This document shows positions 1 to 7,324 of a DNA stretch of 37,483 nucleotides, piece after piece (within the stretch, counting starts at the first letter, position 1; each line of letters begins with the position of its first letter). The translations under genes were made by a program, and so were the position numbers. The stretch is from an uncultured Oscillospiraceae bacterium (GTDB lineage Bacteria > Bacillota > Clostridia > Oscillospirales > Oscillospiraceae), in NCBI GenBank assembly GCA_947168655.1, contig CAMVMU010000013.1:1-37483 (forward strand), given 5' to 3'. The notes beneath the pieces were generated by a model. The model worked only from the letters and a program-made list of their open reading frames with translations, searched no databases and had not been told where the DNA came from.

Positions 1-53
1 ACGCCACCTTCATCAAGCAGGCGTATCTGGGCAGCTACACCATCCAGTGGTAA
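1..53 (+). CDS. 3' end of a dockerin-type secreted protein (partial)
   Basis: The window opens inside a gene. Reading from base 3, the last codons give ATFIKQAYLGSYTIQW and then TAA at 51-53. This peptide is identical to the C-terminus of the protein encoded at 307-2058, and the DNA differs at only one of the first 50 bases. That peptide is the end of a second dockerin repeat there, so this is the tail of a tandem paralogue. The rest of the gene lies outside the window, so its N-terminal domains cannot be judged. Confidence 0.8.
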   Translation, partial: ATFIKQAYLGSYTIQW

Positions 54-140
54 CGGGGCATAACGTGAGGCCCTTACCCGTGTAGTGGCCAACCTTGGAC
101 TCTGAAACTAATGAGCGCATCTATTTCAAAAAACCATTAC

Positions 141-180
141 GCCGCCCTGCCTATCAAAGGCAGGGCGGCACTCTATATTT
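141..180 (+). terminator. Intrinsic terminator after the partial dockerin gene
   Basis: A perfect 11-bp stem (141-151 with 159-169, GC-rich) with a 7-base loop is followed by a T-rich stretch (actctatatttt). It lies 87 bases after the stop of the partial gene and before the next promoter, so it separates the two dockerin genes transcriptionally. Confidence 0.7.
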
Positions 181-214
181 TGCTCTTTAACGGTTTAATA
201 TACTGCATTATATC

Positions 215-243
215 TTTACTAAAAACGAGACAAGTGCTATAAT
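215..243 (+). promoter_or_regulatory. Sigma-A-type promoter of the dockerin gene
   Basis: TTTACT (215-220), a 17-base spacer and a perfect TATAAT (238-243), 63 bases before the ATG at 307. A strong ribosome binding site (aatagggagga) precedes that ATG. Confidence 0.65.
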
Positions 244-306
244 AAATTATATGAGGCATACTCCGGTTGCTTCAAATCAAGCACTTGAGAATAGGGAGGA
301 TGCAGA

Positions 307-2058
307 ATGAGAGGGAGAAGGATCCTGGGCGTATTACTGGTCTTTTTGATGGTCGCAACGCTGTTTCCCACGGTGCTGGCTGTGGACGGAAACAATCGTG
401 CGGCTATCGCATATGTGGATGAGAACGGAGAAAACCAAGTCTGCGAAGACTACACGGCTGCCACCGCTGCCGATGAGAGCTGGTCTGGCTGGATCGTTGT
501 CACTGAGGACGTTACCATTGAGGGCCGCGTATATGTCTCCGGTGAGGTCAATTTGATCCTCGTAGACGGTAATACGCTGAACGTGCGGCACGGTATCGAG
601 GTCAGTGAGACAGACAGTCTGACCGTCTACGGTCAGGCTGACGGCACCGGTGTTCTGAACGCCGGCGATGAGTCCATCGTTACGCAGATCGGCGAGCAAA
701 ACTATGCCGGCATTGGAGGCAACAATCATTTGAATAGCGGCGCCATCACCATCAACGGCGGTGTTGTAAATGCCCGCGGTGCAGGCGGCGCTGCCGGCAT
801 CGGCGGCGGCTTCTTCTCGGGCGGCGGCAAGATCACCATCAACAACGGCACTGTCACCGCCTACGGCGGCGACTCCGGAGACGGCATCGGCGATGGCGAG
901 AGCAGCGACGACACCTCCGAGATCACCATCAACGGCGGCTACATCACCACATACGGCGGTGCCTCCGCAGCGGGCATCGGCGTCAACGGCTTCAGCGGCG
1001 AAGGCTTCGTGGTCATCAACGGCGGCCAGGTCAAAGCCTACGGCGGCCCGGGCGGCGGCGCCAACGGCGACGGGGCCGGCGCAGGCATCGGCGGCGATCC
1101 CCTCGGCGCGGAGGTCAGCGACATCACCATCAACAGCGGCGAGGTCTTTGCCTACGGCGGCGATCCAACCGACGACATCGGCGGCGTCGGCATCGGCGGC
1201 GGCAGCAACGGAGGCTTCATCCACACCATCACCGTCAACGGCGGCACCGTATACGCCGAGGGCAGCGGCGACTTCCCCGGAATCGGCGCTGCGGGCGGCG
1301 TGAATTTCAGCGGCGCCAATGGGCCGGAGATTGGCACCATCAACATCAGCGGCGGCCAGGTCACCGCCCATGCGGATGGCTGCGACTTTGCCATCGGTGG
1401 CTACTGCGAGTGGTTTGAGGAGGCCACATGCTACATCAACCTGAACTGGACGAATGAGGATGACTTTATCCTGGCAGACGCCTACAAGGGCACGGTCACC
1501 CTGGCCAAGGATTTTGCCGTGGACGGCTCTGATGAAACCTTTGAAGCAGGCGCCGTGGAAGATAACGCCGTTCTGGCCAACAAGAAGCTGATTCCCCCGC
1601 AGCAGGATCCCACCGGTTATCACATCTACGTGACCAATAAGACCAAGGCGCCCAGCCTTGCCACTACCACCCTGAACGATGAGACGCTGTACAGCGGCGT
1701 GGTGACCTTCACCGTGACCTGCGCCAAGGCCTGCGTGGTTGCCATCGACAACGGCGACGGCACCTACACCAAGCTGGACTGCACCGCCACGGAGAGCGGC
1801 GAGCATTCGTTCGCCGTGACCGTAACGAACGCGGACGTGAGGATCGTGGTTGCCCTGCGTGGCGACGCCAATCTGGACGGGAAGGTGTCCACGCCGGACG
1901 CCACCATGGTCAAGCAGGCGTATCTGGGCACGGCATTTGCCATTGACCCGAACCTGCAGGCTCTGACAGCTGACGTCAACAGGGACGGCAAGATCTCCAC
2001 CGTGGACGCCACCTTCATCAAGCAGGCGTACCTGGGCAGCTACACCATCCAGTGGTGA
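307..2058 (+). CDS. Secreted glycine-rich repeat protein with C-terminal type I dockerin
   Basis: 583 residues. A short basic start (MRGRRILG) plus a hydrophobic run ending near TVLAVDG is a signal peptide, so the protein is exported. Residues about 130-370 hold roughly ten copies of a beta-type repeat built on ITINGG.V.A.GG and GIGGG; this Gly/Asn-rich pattern is common in Firmicutes surface proteins and suggests a beta-solenoid or adhesive rod. The C-terminus has two dockerin repeats from residue about 519 (GDANLDGKVSTPDATMVKQ and ADVNRDGKISTVDATFIKQ), each with a Ca2+-binding D.N.DG core and a helix. Dockerins bind cohesins, so the protein probably docks to a partner not encoded here. No catalytic domain is visible. 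The end matches the partial gene at 1-53, pointing to tandem duplication. Family and export are clear; the role is not. Confidence 0.9.
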   Translation: MRGRRILGVLLVFLMVATLFPTVLAVDGNNRAAIAYVDENGENQVCEDYTAATAADESWSGWIVVTEDVTIEGRVYVSGEVNLILVDGNTLNVRHGIEVSETDSLTVYGQADGTGVLNAGDESIVTQIGEQNYAGIGGNNHLNSGAITINGGVVNARGAGGAAGIGGGFFSGGGKITINNGTVTAYGGDSGDGIGDGESSDDTSEITINGGYITTYGGASAAGIGVNGFSGEGFVVINGGQVKAYGGPGGGANGDGAGAGIGGDPLGAEVSDITINSGEVFAYGGDPTDDIGGVGIGGGSNGGFIHTITVNGGTVYAEGSGDFPGIGAAGGVNFSGANGPEIGTINISGGQVTAHADGCDFAIGGYCEWFEEATCYINLNWTNEDDFILADAYKGTVTLAKDFAVDGSDETFEAGAVEDNAVLANKKLIPPQQDPTGYHIYVTNKTKAPSLATTTLNDETLYSGVVTFTVTCAKACVVAIDNGDGTYTKLDCTATESGEHSFAVTVTNADVRIVVALRGDANLDGKVSTPDATMVKQAYLGTAFAIDPNLQALTADVNRDGKISTVDATFIKQAYLGSYTIQW

Positions 2059-2093
2059 CGTGGATGAAAAAAAGCGTACGGTAACATTTTAAT

Positions 2094-2138
2094 GCACAGA
2101 GGTGGTATGCCAGACGTTCTGGTATACCACCTCTGTGC
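2094..2138. repeat. 45-base near-perfect palindrome
   Basis: Arms of 21 bases (2094-2114 and 2118-2138) around a 3-base centre, with one G/T wobble in 21 pairs. It starts 35 bases after the dockerin stop. No T-tract follows on the plus strand, so it is an atypical terminator at best. It could instead protect the mRNA 3' end or be a small palindromic repeat. No second copy was noticed in the window. Confidence 0.6.
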
Positions 2139-2187
2139 AGAAGCAGACAGGAACGAAACGGCGTCCTTGATAACCAAACGCAACGAC

Positions 2188-2215
2188 TTGACAATCCCTG
2201 TTTTCGTGTTATAAT
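2188..2215 (+). promoter_or_regulatory. Strong sigma-A promoter of the queuosine-salvage operon
   Basis: Consensus TTGACA (2188-2193), a 16-base spacer and consensus TATAAT (2210-2215). Transcription would start near 2222, leaving an approximately 158-base leader before the ATG at 2380. Confidence 0.75.
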
Positions 2216-2221
2216 GGCTCC

Positions 2222-2375
2222 GTTGCGGTTCATCCGCGGACAATTCAGACGGCAGTTCGTGACCATCCTGCCGACCGGTTCAGCCGGTGAATCAAAACTA
2301 CGGGAGCATTCGCGGGATCATTATGCCCTTTTGCGCCTGTGCGCAAGAGGGCTTTTTTCATCCCGCGAGGAGAGG
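2222..2375 (+). promoter_or_regulatory. Structured leader with attenuator, candidate preQ1-type riboswitch
   Basis: The leader contains small hairpins (2225-2237; CGGCAG/CTGCCG 2250-2255 with 2268-2273; ACCGG/CCGGT 2274-2288), then an A-rich segment (gaatcaaaacta, 2289-2300), then an intrinsic terminator (2325-2358) directly before the ribosome binding site. An 8-bp helix (2311-2318 with 2360-2367) can enclose the terminator. Upstream helices plus a terminator fit a transcriptional riboswitch. The downstream YhhQ-type queuosine-precursor transporter makes a preQ1-sensing aptamer the obvious guess, since preQ1 riboswitches commonly precede such transporters. The aptamer class could not be assigned by eye. 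The regulatory leader is well supported; the ligand is inference. Confidence 0.5.
2325..2358 (+). terminator. Leader (attenuator) terminator before the radical SAM gene
   Basis: A 12-bp stem (2325-2336 with 2341-2352, one G/T pair), CTGT loop and six Ts (2353-2358). It sits 22 bases before the start codon at 2380 and therefore must be conditional for the operon to be expressed. Confidence 0.8.
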
Positions 2376-2379
2376 AAGT

Positions 2380-3075
2380 ATGGAGAGATACAGCATTATT
2401 TATGAGAAAAATCCCCGGGAGATCGTGCTGCTCCGGGGCAGTGGGTGCATTTACAGAAAATGCACGTTTTGCGACTACCATCTGGATTGCTGCACCGACA
2501 CTGCGGCGAACTTTGCCCTCAACCGGGAGGTGCTGTCCCACGTGACGGGACAATTCGGACAGCTGGAGGTCATCAACAGCGGCTCTGTGTTTGAGTTGGA
2601 CAATGAAACCATGGATCTGATCCGCCACCTGTGCCGGGAGAAGGGGATCCGCACCGTCCACTTTGAGAGCCACTATCTGTATCGGGAACGAATAGCTGCT
2701 CTGAGGGAGAGTTTCCGTCCGGTGGAACTGAAGATGAAGCTGGGATTGGAAACCTTTGACCGCCACCTGCGGGAGGATGTGCTTCACAAGGGTATCCCAG
2801 TGAGCGAACCGGCGGAGATTAGCCAGAACTTCGACGAGGCCAACCTGCTGGTGGGCGTCACCGGTCAGACAGCCTCTTCAGTCCGGGGGGATATCGAACT
2901 GGGCCTGCAGCATTTTGAGCGGCTTTGTGTCAACGTGATGTGTCCCAACACCACGGCGGTGGAGCCGGACCGGGACGTGATCAACGCTTTTTTGCGTGAA
3001 GTATATCCCCTTTACAGAGATGACAGCCGGGTGGATATACTTATCAACAATACTGATTTTGGAGTGGGGGATTGA
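2380..3075 (+). CDS. Radical SAM protein, probable queuosine-salvage enzyme
   Basis: 231 residues from the ATG at 2380, chosen because gaggagaggaa lies just before it; an upstream in-frame ATG at 2287 falls within the leader hairpins. Cysteines 23, 28 and 31 (GCIYRKCTFCDYH) form a CX4CX2C cluster motif, one residue longer than the canonical CX3CX2C of radical SAM enzymes, and would bind a [4Fe-4S] cluster and S-adenosylmethionine. The barrel continues with segments such as INSGSVFE, FESHY and MKLGLETFD. The transporter gene starts 4 bases after the stop codon and belongs to the queuosine-precursor family. A radical SAM queuine lyase (QueL) is known from clostridial queuosine salvage, so this gene may do a related job; the assignment rests on context and could be wrong. 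Confidence 0.8.
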   Translation: MERYSIIYEKNPREIVLLRGSGCIYRKCTFCDYHLDCCTDTAANFALNREVLSHVTGQFGQLEVINSGSVFELDNETMDLIRHLCREKGIRTVHFESHYLYRERIAALRESFRPVELKMKLGLETFDRHLREDVLHKGIPVSEPAEISQNFDEANLLVGVTGQTASSVRGDIELGLQHFERLCVNVMCPNTTAVEPDRDVINAFLREVYPLYRDDSRVDILINNTDFGVGD

Positions 3076-3079
3076 GGCC

Positions 3080-3805
3080 ATGAATGAACTGCTTTTGATC
3101 GCATCCGTTTTTGTCATCTTCGGCGCCGCGCTGGCGGCCTACTGGTTCTTCGGGAAGACGGGCCTCTACTGTGTGTCCGCTGTGGCCACCATTTTGGCCA
3201 ACATCGAGGTGCTGATCCTTGTCAAAGCTTTCGGCATGGAGCAGACCTTGGGCAACGTGCTCTTCGCCGTCACCTTCCTCATCACCGACATTTTGTCGGA
3301 GTGCGAGGGAAAGAAGGCCGCCAATCTGGCGGTGTGGACGGGCATTTTCTCCTCTGTATTCTTCCTGATCCTGTCCCAGAGCTGGCTGCTGTACGTCCCC
3401 TCCGAGGGCGACTGGGCCTCCGACGCCATCCACACCGTGTTCTCCAACACCCCCCGAATGATTCTGGCTTCCCTTACGGTGTACGCCATCAGCCAGTTCT
3501 TCGATGTGTGGCTGTACCACAAGTGGTGGGCCTTTACCGAGAAGCGGTTTGGTGACAAACGCCGCTTCCTGTGGCTGCGCAACAACGGCTCCACGCTGAT
3601 CAGCCAGATCGTCAACACCCTGCTCTTCACCCTGTTTGCCTTCTGGGGAACCTACGACTGGGCCACCATTCTGTCTATCTTTGCCTCCAGCTATCTCATT
3701 TTCATCGTCACCAGCCTGCTGGACACTCCCTTCGTATACCTTGCCCGGCGCATCAGCGACAGAAAAAAGGCAAAAGAGAACCTTGCCGTGAGTGGGGAGA
3801 TGTGA
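3080..3805 (+). CDS. yhhQ: Queuosine precursor transporter, YhhQ/VUT (DUF165) family
   Basis: 241 residues starting at the ATG at 3080, which follows ggggattgagg and lies 4 bases after the upstream stop. At least six hydrophobic segments span the protein. Family marks are FLITDILSECEGKKAANLAV and NNGSTLISQIVNTLLFTLFAF, characteristic of the COG1738 family of inner-membrane transporters that import queuosine precursors. It would supply preQ1, queuine or queuosine for modification of the wobble base of GUN tRNAs, and it shares the attenuated operon with the radical SAM enzyme. The spacing to the next gene is 36 bases, so read-through into the exporter genes is possible. The exact substrate cannot be read from the sequence. 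Confidence 0.88.
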   Translation: MNELLLIASVFVIFGAALAAYWFFGKTGLYCVSAVATILANIEVLILVKAFGMEQTLGNVLFAVTFLITDILSECEGKKAANLAVWTGIFSSVFFLILSQSWLLYVPSEGDWASDAIHTVFSNTPRMILASLTVYAISQFFDVWLYHKWWAFTEKRFGDKRRFLWLRNNGSTLISQIVNTLLFTLFAFWGTYDWATILSIFASSYLIFIVTSLLDTPFVYLARRISDRKKAKENLAVSGEM

Positions 3806-3841
3806 TATAGTCCTCTCATCAGATAATTGAGGGGAGAGCCT

Positions 3842-4615
3842 ATGACGCTGACAAAAGAAGAACAGAATCGCCTGCTCCACGGGATGCTGGAAATGGGCGA
3901 CCTGCTGCTGAACTGCGGCGCTGAGGTGAGCAGGGTGGAGGACACCCTGGAGCGCATGACCCGGGCCTACGGTGCCGAGCATGTAGAGGTATTCGTCATT
4001 ACGTCCATTATCAGTATGACCCTGGCCTTTCCGGATGGAGAACCCATTACTGAGACCCGACGCATCCATTCCGGAGGGGGCACTGACTTTTTCCGATTGG
4101 AGAAGCTCAATGCGCTGAGCCGGGAGTGCTGCATCGAACCGCTCCCGCTGCCGGAGATGCGGCAGCGGCTGGATAAGATTGCAGCTGGCCATAAGCCGTT
4201 TCCCGCCGTGTTCTGGGGCAGTGTTCTCACCGGCGGCTGCTTTGCGGTTTTCTTCGGCGGTTCGGTTTGGGACGGGTTGGTTGCCGCGGCATTTGGCGCC
4301 TTGATCTGCCTGATGCAGGTCTGGCTGGGCCGCACCAAGCTGAACACAGTGGCCTTTAATCTTCTGGTGACGCTGATCACCGGCCTCGGCGTCGGTTTTA
4401 CCACGGCGGTGATCCCGGGACTGCACATGGACACGATTATCATGGGCGACATTATGCTGTTGATCCCCGGTCTTGCCATCACCAACGCCGTGCGCAATAT
4501 GCTGGTGGGCGACACCATCTCCGGCGTCGTGCGGCTGCTGGAAAGCCTGATCTGGGCAGCTGCCTTGGCAGGCGGCTTCATGGTGGCCCTGGTCATCGTG
4601 GGACTGCTTCACTGA
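3842..4615 (+). CDS. ThrE/YjjP-type exporter large subunit (threonine/serine exporter family)
   Basis: 257 residues from the ATG at 3842, preceded by gaggggagag; an in-frame TTG 15 bases upstream lies before that site and is rejected. The N-terminal cytoplasmic region (LLNCGAEVSRVEDTLERM, then ITSIISMTLAFPDG) is the signature of the ThrE N-domain (DUF1212). The C-terminal half has about five membrane segments, including ALICLMQVWLGRTKLNT and DIMLLIPGLAITNAVRNMLVGDT. In this family the two halves can be one protein (ThrE) or a split pair (YjjP/YjjB). Here the partner is the next gene, 14 bases downstream. Substrates known in the family are threonine/serine or succinate; which applies here is unknown. 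Confidence 0.87.
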   Translation: MTLTKEEQNRLLHGMLEMGDLLLNCGAEVSRVEDTLERMTRAYGAEHVEVFVITSIISMTLAFPDGEPITETRRIHSGGGTDFFRLEKLNALSRECCIEPLPLPEMRQRLDKIAAGHKPFPAVFWGSVLTGGCFAVFFGGSVWDGLVAAAFGALICLMQVWLGRTKLNTVAFNLLVTLITGLGVGFTTAVIPGLHMDTIIMGDIMLLIPGLAITNAVRNMLVGDTISGVVRLLESLIWAAALAGGFMVALVIVGLLH

Positions 4616-4629
4616 GGGGGGGAGAGCGT

Positions 4630-5061
4630 ATGAAAGACATCGTGATCCAGCTGCTGGCCGCTTTTTTTGGCGGCCTTGGTGTGGCACTGCTGTTCGGCAT
4701 GCGTTCCCGGCACCTCCTGCCGGCCGCTATTGCGGGCGTGCTGTCCTGGGCAGTCTATTTGGGCATGGACGCGGTAACAGATGTGGAGTTTCTCTCCTGC
4801 CTGGTTGCAGCGGCTGTGGCCGTGATTTATGCCGAGTTCATGGCCCGGTGGCGCAAAACCCCTGCTACGCTGTTCGTGATCCCCGGCATGGTGCCACTGG
4901 TACCCGGCAGCTCCCTGTACAACACCATGAGCTATGCCGTTCGGGGTGAGATGGAAGCCGCGCGGGCCTACGGAACGAAAACCTTGCTGTGCGCGCTGGC
5001 CATTGCCGCTGGCATCAGCTTCGTCACAGCCCTGCGGGAGCTGCAGACGAAGAAACAGTAA
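4630..5061 (+). CDS. ThrE/YjjB-type exporter small subunit (DUF3815)
   Basis: 143 residues, almost entirely membrane-embedded, with about four hydrophobic segments and the family pattern VIPGMVPLVPGSSLYNTMSYAV near residues 80-101. This is the C-terminal half of the ThrE fold, the YjjB-like partner of the preceding gene. A ggggggagagc ribosome binding site comes just before the ATG. The pair is expected to form one exporter in the cytoplasmic membrane. The gene is followed by a bidirectional terminator at 5126-5160. Confidence 0.85.
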   Translation: MKDIVIQLLAAFFGGLGVALLFGMRSRHLLPAAIAGVLSWAVYLGMDAVTDVEFLSCLVAAAVAVIYAEFMARWRKTPATLFVIPGMVPLVPGSSLYNTMSYAVRGEMEAARAYGTKTLLCALAIAAGISFVTALRELQTKKQ

Positions 5062-5125
5062 CTCCAAGCATATCAGCCGATCTGCCATAAGAAGCAGTGC
5101 GGATCAGGGAGCAAAAATGTATGAA

Positions 5126-5162
5126 AAAATGGTGCAGCCTTTCAAGACTGCACCATTTTTCT
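5126..5162. terminator. Bidirectional intrinsic terminator
   Basis: A perfect 12-bp stem (5126-5137 with 5148-5159) with a 10-base loop, flanked by an A-run on the left and a T-run on the right. It serves the plus-strand exporter operon and the minus-strand gene ending at 5275. Confidence 0.8.
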
Positions 5163-5274
5163 TTTGTCCGTCGATTCGGTATAGCAGCCCAGGGTCCGCG
5201 TTGCGCAGGGGCAACCATCTGGCGTCTGCCAAATCTTGCGTATACGTCCGTGTTTGTTCACTATGGACGTCCGT

Positions 5275-5730
5275 CTACGGTTGCCGGAGGAACAAGCCTT
5301 CGGCAGCTGCCAACAGTGCCGCCGTCTCCAACAGCTGGCCATGGGGGTGATACATCGTCATATAGAGATCATCTCCATTCAGCGTCAGCAGGGAATCCTC
5401 CGCAGAAATGAGAATATGCAGATATCGGTCCGGCCCCGTTGCGGCACAAGCCTTGATCCGCTGCACCAGCTCCGCCGGAGCAGGATCGTCACACCAGGCA
5501 TCCGACCGGGGATCGTATACCGCCAGACCGTAATAGCAGCTCAGCTTCACCATGAGCCTGGCAAAACGGCCGTACAGCTCGTCAATCTGCGGGTGACCCA
5601 TCAGATACCGCTCCGCCGCGAAATAGCGATTCCCGCGCTCCTGCGGCACCTGCCGCGGCAAATAATCTATGATTCGATAAGGAGCCTCCAGAAGCCGGTC
5701 CCGGCTCTCATTATAAGCATTCTGTTCCAT
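5275..5730 (-). CDS. Hypothetical protein
   Basis: 151 residues, not recognised. It is soluble, with no signal peptide or membrane segment. It is rich in Arg, Tyr and Leu, with recognisable stretches such as RIIDYLPRQVPQE, FARLMVKLSCYYGLAVYDP and GDDLYMTMYHPHGQLLETAALLAAAEGLFLRQP; the latter resembles a beta-strand followed by a helix. The start is well placed, with gaggaag upstream of the ATG. It lies 47 bases after the AIM24-family gene on the same strand and may be the last gene of that operon. A terminator lies downstream at 5126-5162. Its position suggests nothing specific about function. Confidence 0.7.
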   Translation of the reverse strand: MEQNAYNESRDRLLEAPYRIIDYLPRQVPQERGNRYFAAERYLMGHPQIDELYGRFARLMVKLSCYYGLAVYDPRSDAWCDDPAPAELVQRIKACAATGPDRYLHILISAEDSLLTLNGDDLYMTMYHPHGQLLETAALLAAAEGLFLRQP

Positions 5731-5777
5731 ACAATCTTCCTCGGCCGTGTTCTCGGGGAAGGGTTGTTCCGAATGGA

Positions 5778-6455
5778 TCAGTCACCTGAGGAGGGCAGCA
5801 TGGCGGCGATCATGTTGGCAAAGGCACTGGCGGGCATGGTCTGGAGTACCACGTGTCCGGGTCCGGTGATCACCGTATTGAACAGGCCCTCGCCGCCGAA
5901 GAGCACGTTTTTCACGCCCTTGACCTGCTGCACGTCCAGCGAGCAGGTGGCATCGATCATGGCCACGTTGCCGGTATTAACGATAATCTGCTGGCCGGCG
6001 GCAAGGTCATACTCCACCACGCTGCCATCGATCTCCAGGAAGGCGGTACCGCGACCGGACAGCTTCTGCATAATGAAGCCCTCGCCGCCGAAGAATCCCG
6101 CCATGCCCTTTTTTTGGAAGAACACGGACAGCTCCACGTCGGGTTCCGAGGCAAGGAATGCCCGCTTCTGGATGATCACGGGGTGATTGGGATCGATCTC
6201 CACGGCGCGGATGGAGCCGGGGAAGCTGGAGGCAAAGGCGATCAGGCCATCGCCCTGGGCGGTGTATTTGTTGCGGAACATGGTCTCCCCGGAGAAGAGA
6301 CGACCAAACATTTTGCCAATGCCGCCGCCGCTGGTCTCCATTTTCATGTTGGGACTCATCCAGCTCATGGCACCGGATTCGCATTGCAGACTCTCGCCGT
6401 TTTTCAGCTGACAGATAACGACGGGCATGGGTTCGCCTTTGATTTCATACTGCAT
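5778..6455 (-). CDS. AIM24 / TIGR00266 family protein
   Basis: 225 residues. The start MQYEIKGEPMPVVICQLKNG, ESGAMSWMSPNMKMETSGGG and the Gly-rich FFGGEGFIMQKLSGRG and LFGGEGLFNTVITGPG stretches are typical of the AIM24 (TIGR00266) family, a beta-rich fold related to the tryptophan RNA-binding attenuator-like superfamily. Bacterial members are of unknown function; the eukaryotic relative is needed for mitochondrial integrity. The full family length is present. A strong aaggaggt site precedes the ATG. The gene is 37 bases downstream of the DUF3592 gene and probably co-transcribed with it. Confidence 0.88.
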   Translation of the reverse strand: MQYEIKGEPMPVVICQLKNGESLQCESGAMSWMSPNMKMETSGGGIGKMFGRLFSGETMFRNKYTAQGDGLIAFASSFPGSIRAVEIDPNHPVIIQKRAFLASEPDVELSVFFQKKGMAGFFGGEGFIMQKLSGRGTAFLEIDGSVVEYDLAAGQQIIVNTGNVAMIDATCSLDVQQVKGVKNVLFGGEGLFNTVITGPGHVVLQTMPASAFANMIAAMLPSSGD

Positions 6456-6492
6456 GGTAGTACCTCCTTGAACACGAAATAGTATGTTTGAA

Positions 6493-6924
6493 TCAGCGGC
6501 CGCGCAGATTCTTCAGGAATAAAAAGGCACCGGCCAGAATACCGACCACGCCGAGAGCAATCACGATGTATGCGCCGCCGTTGCCGGGCAGGATGACGTC
6601 GGTGGGCTTATCCACGTTGTAGCGCACAGCCAGCTCCATGCCCTCATAGAACTCTTTGGGGGTCTCGTTCAGTTGTGTGACGAACTTTTTGCCGTCCACG
6701 GTGTACTCCACGGTGATTTCGTACTCCGTACGGGTTCCGCCGGCCTCGTCTGTGTCAACAACTTCATTGGTTTCGATCTTTGTAATGGTTGCCTGCGTCT
6801 CCACATAGTTGGCGGAATTCATCTTTTGGATCCGTCCCACGCCCGTGATGATAGCAAAAACACCTGCGGCAACAAAAACGAGGGCCATCACAATACCTAA
6901 TACGCCTGATAGTAATTTGTTCAT
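6493..6924 (-). CDS. DUF3592-domain membrane protein
   Basis: 143 residues: a hydrophobic N-terminal segment (about 5-27), an extracytoplasmic beta domain (about 35-112, with the DUF3592-type pattern of ATITKIETNE, YEITVEYTVDGKKF and LAVRYNVDKPTDVILPG) and a second membrane segment (about 115-138) ending in LKNLRGR. Two membrane helices bracketing such a domain are usual for the family, whose function is unknown. It is the first gene of a three-gene minus-strand group with the AIM24 protein. An aaggagac site precedes the ATG. Confidence 0.8.
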   Translation of the reverse strand: MNKLLSGVLGIVMALVFVAAGVFAIITGVGRIQKMNSANYVETQATITKIETNEVVDTDEAGGTRTEYEITVEYTVDGKKFVTQLNETPKEFYEGMELAVRYNVDKPTDVILPGNGGAYIVIALGVVGILAGAFLFLKNLRGR

Positions 6925-7324
6925 TTTTCTGTCTCCTTATCATATAATTATCTATTTTGATCATCATGTTGGTATAGCAACAGATGTTTTTTTTGTGCCC
7001 GGGCGGCCAATTATTCCTCCATATTATATCATTATATCCGAAAACGGGGAATCATGCAAGGGCTTTGAAAAAGACGGCCCCAAAAGTAAGCAGACCTGCG
7101 GACCCCGCTCCCTTCGCTGTGGCGAGCACTCTATGCCGGATCCCCCCTTTATCAACCCCAGCAAATCCGGCGGACGGGCTTTTTTGGAAAAACAATTGTT
7201 TTCATACTACCATTTTCCGATGAATGATGATATAATGCATATGTTCGGCTATGGACAGCCACCCCTGACGGGGTACACGTCAATTACGCCCGGGAAACGC
7301 GGGCGATAAAGAGGAGTAGATACC
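6925..7324. other. Intergenic region between the divergent DUF3592 and glnA genes
   Basis: About 400 bases without a credible gene. The part near 6940-7060 is AT-rich and the part near 7065-7180 GC-rich. On the plus side there is a TATAAT at 7231-7236 and a structured glnA leader: a CCCC/GGGG hairpin near 7262-7276 and a CGCCCG/CGGGCG hairpin near 7287-7307. I see no terminator and no recognisable riboswitch. Confidence 0.6.
7231..7236 (+). promoter_or_regulatory. Candidate -10 box of glnA
   Basis: A perfect TATAAT 88 bases before the glnA start. No good -35 hexamer sits 16-18 bases upstream, so the promoter may need an activator. Confidence 0.4.

Noticed and set aside
700..1350. The regularly spaced repeats as a CRISPR array.
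   Set aside because: They are in-frame protein-coding repeats of variable length with degenerate codons, not identical repeats with unique spacers.
334..1806. A 490-residue open frame antisense to the dockerin gene.
   Set aside because: It mirrors the GC-rich Gly repeats of the real gene, has an Ala/Val/Asp-biased composition and no domain; the plus-strand protein has a signal peptide, dockerin and ribosome binding site.
3044..4687. A 547-residue open frame antisense to the transporter and ThrE-type genes.
   Set aside because: His/Gln-rich low-complexity product with no domain; both plus-strand genes are clear families.
7262..7310. The glnA leader hairpins as ANTAR targets or a glutamine riboswitch.
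   Set aside because: The loops do not have the six-base A-x-x-G pattern of ANTAR sites, and no glutamine-aptamer sequence is recognisable.
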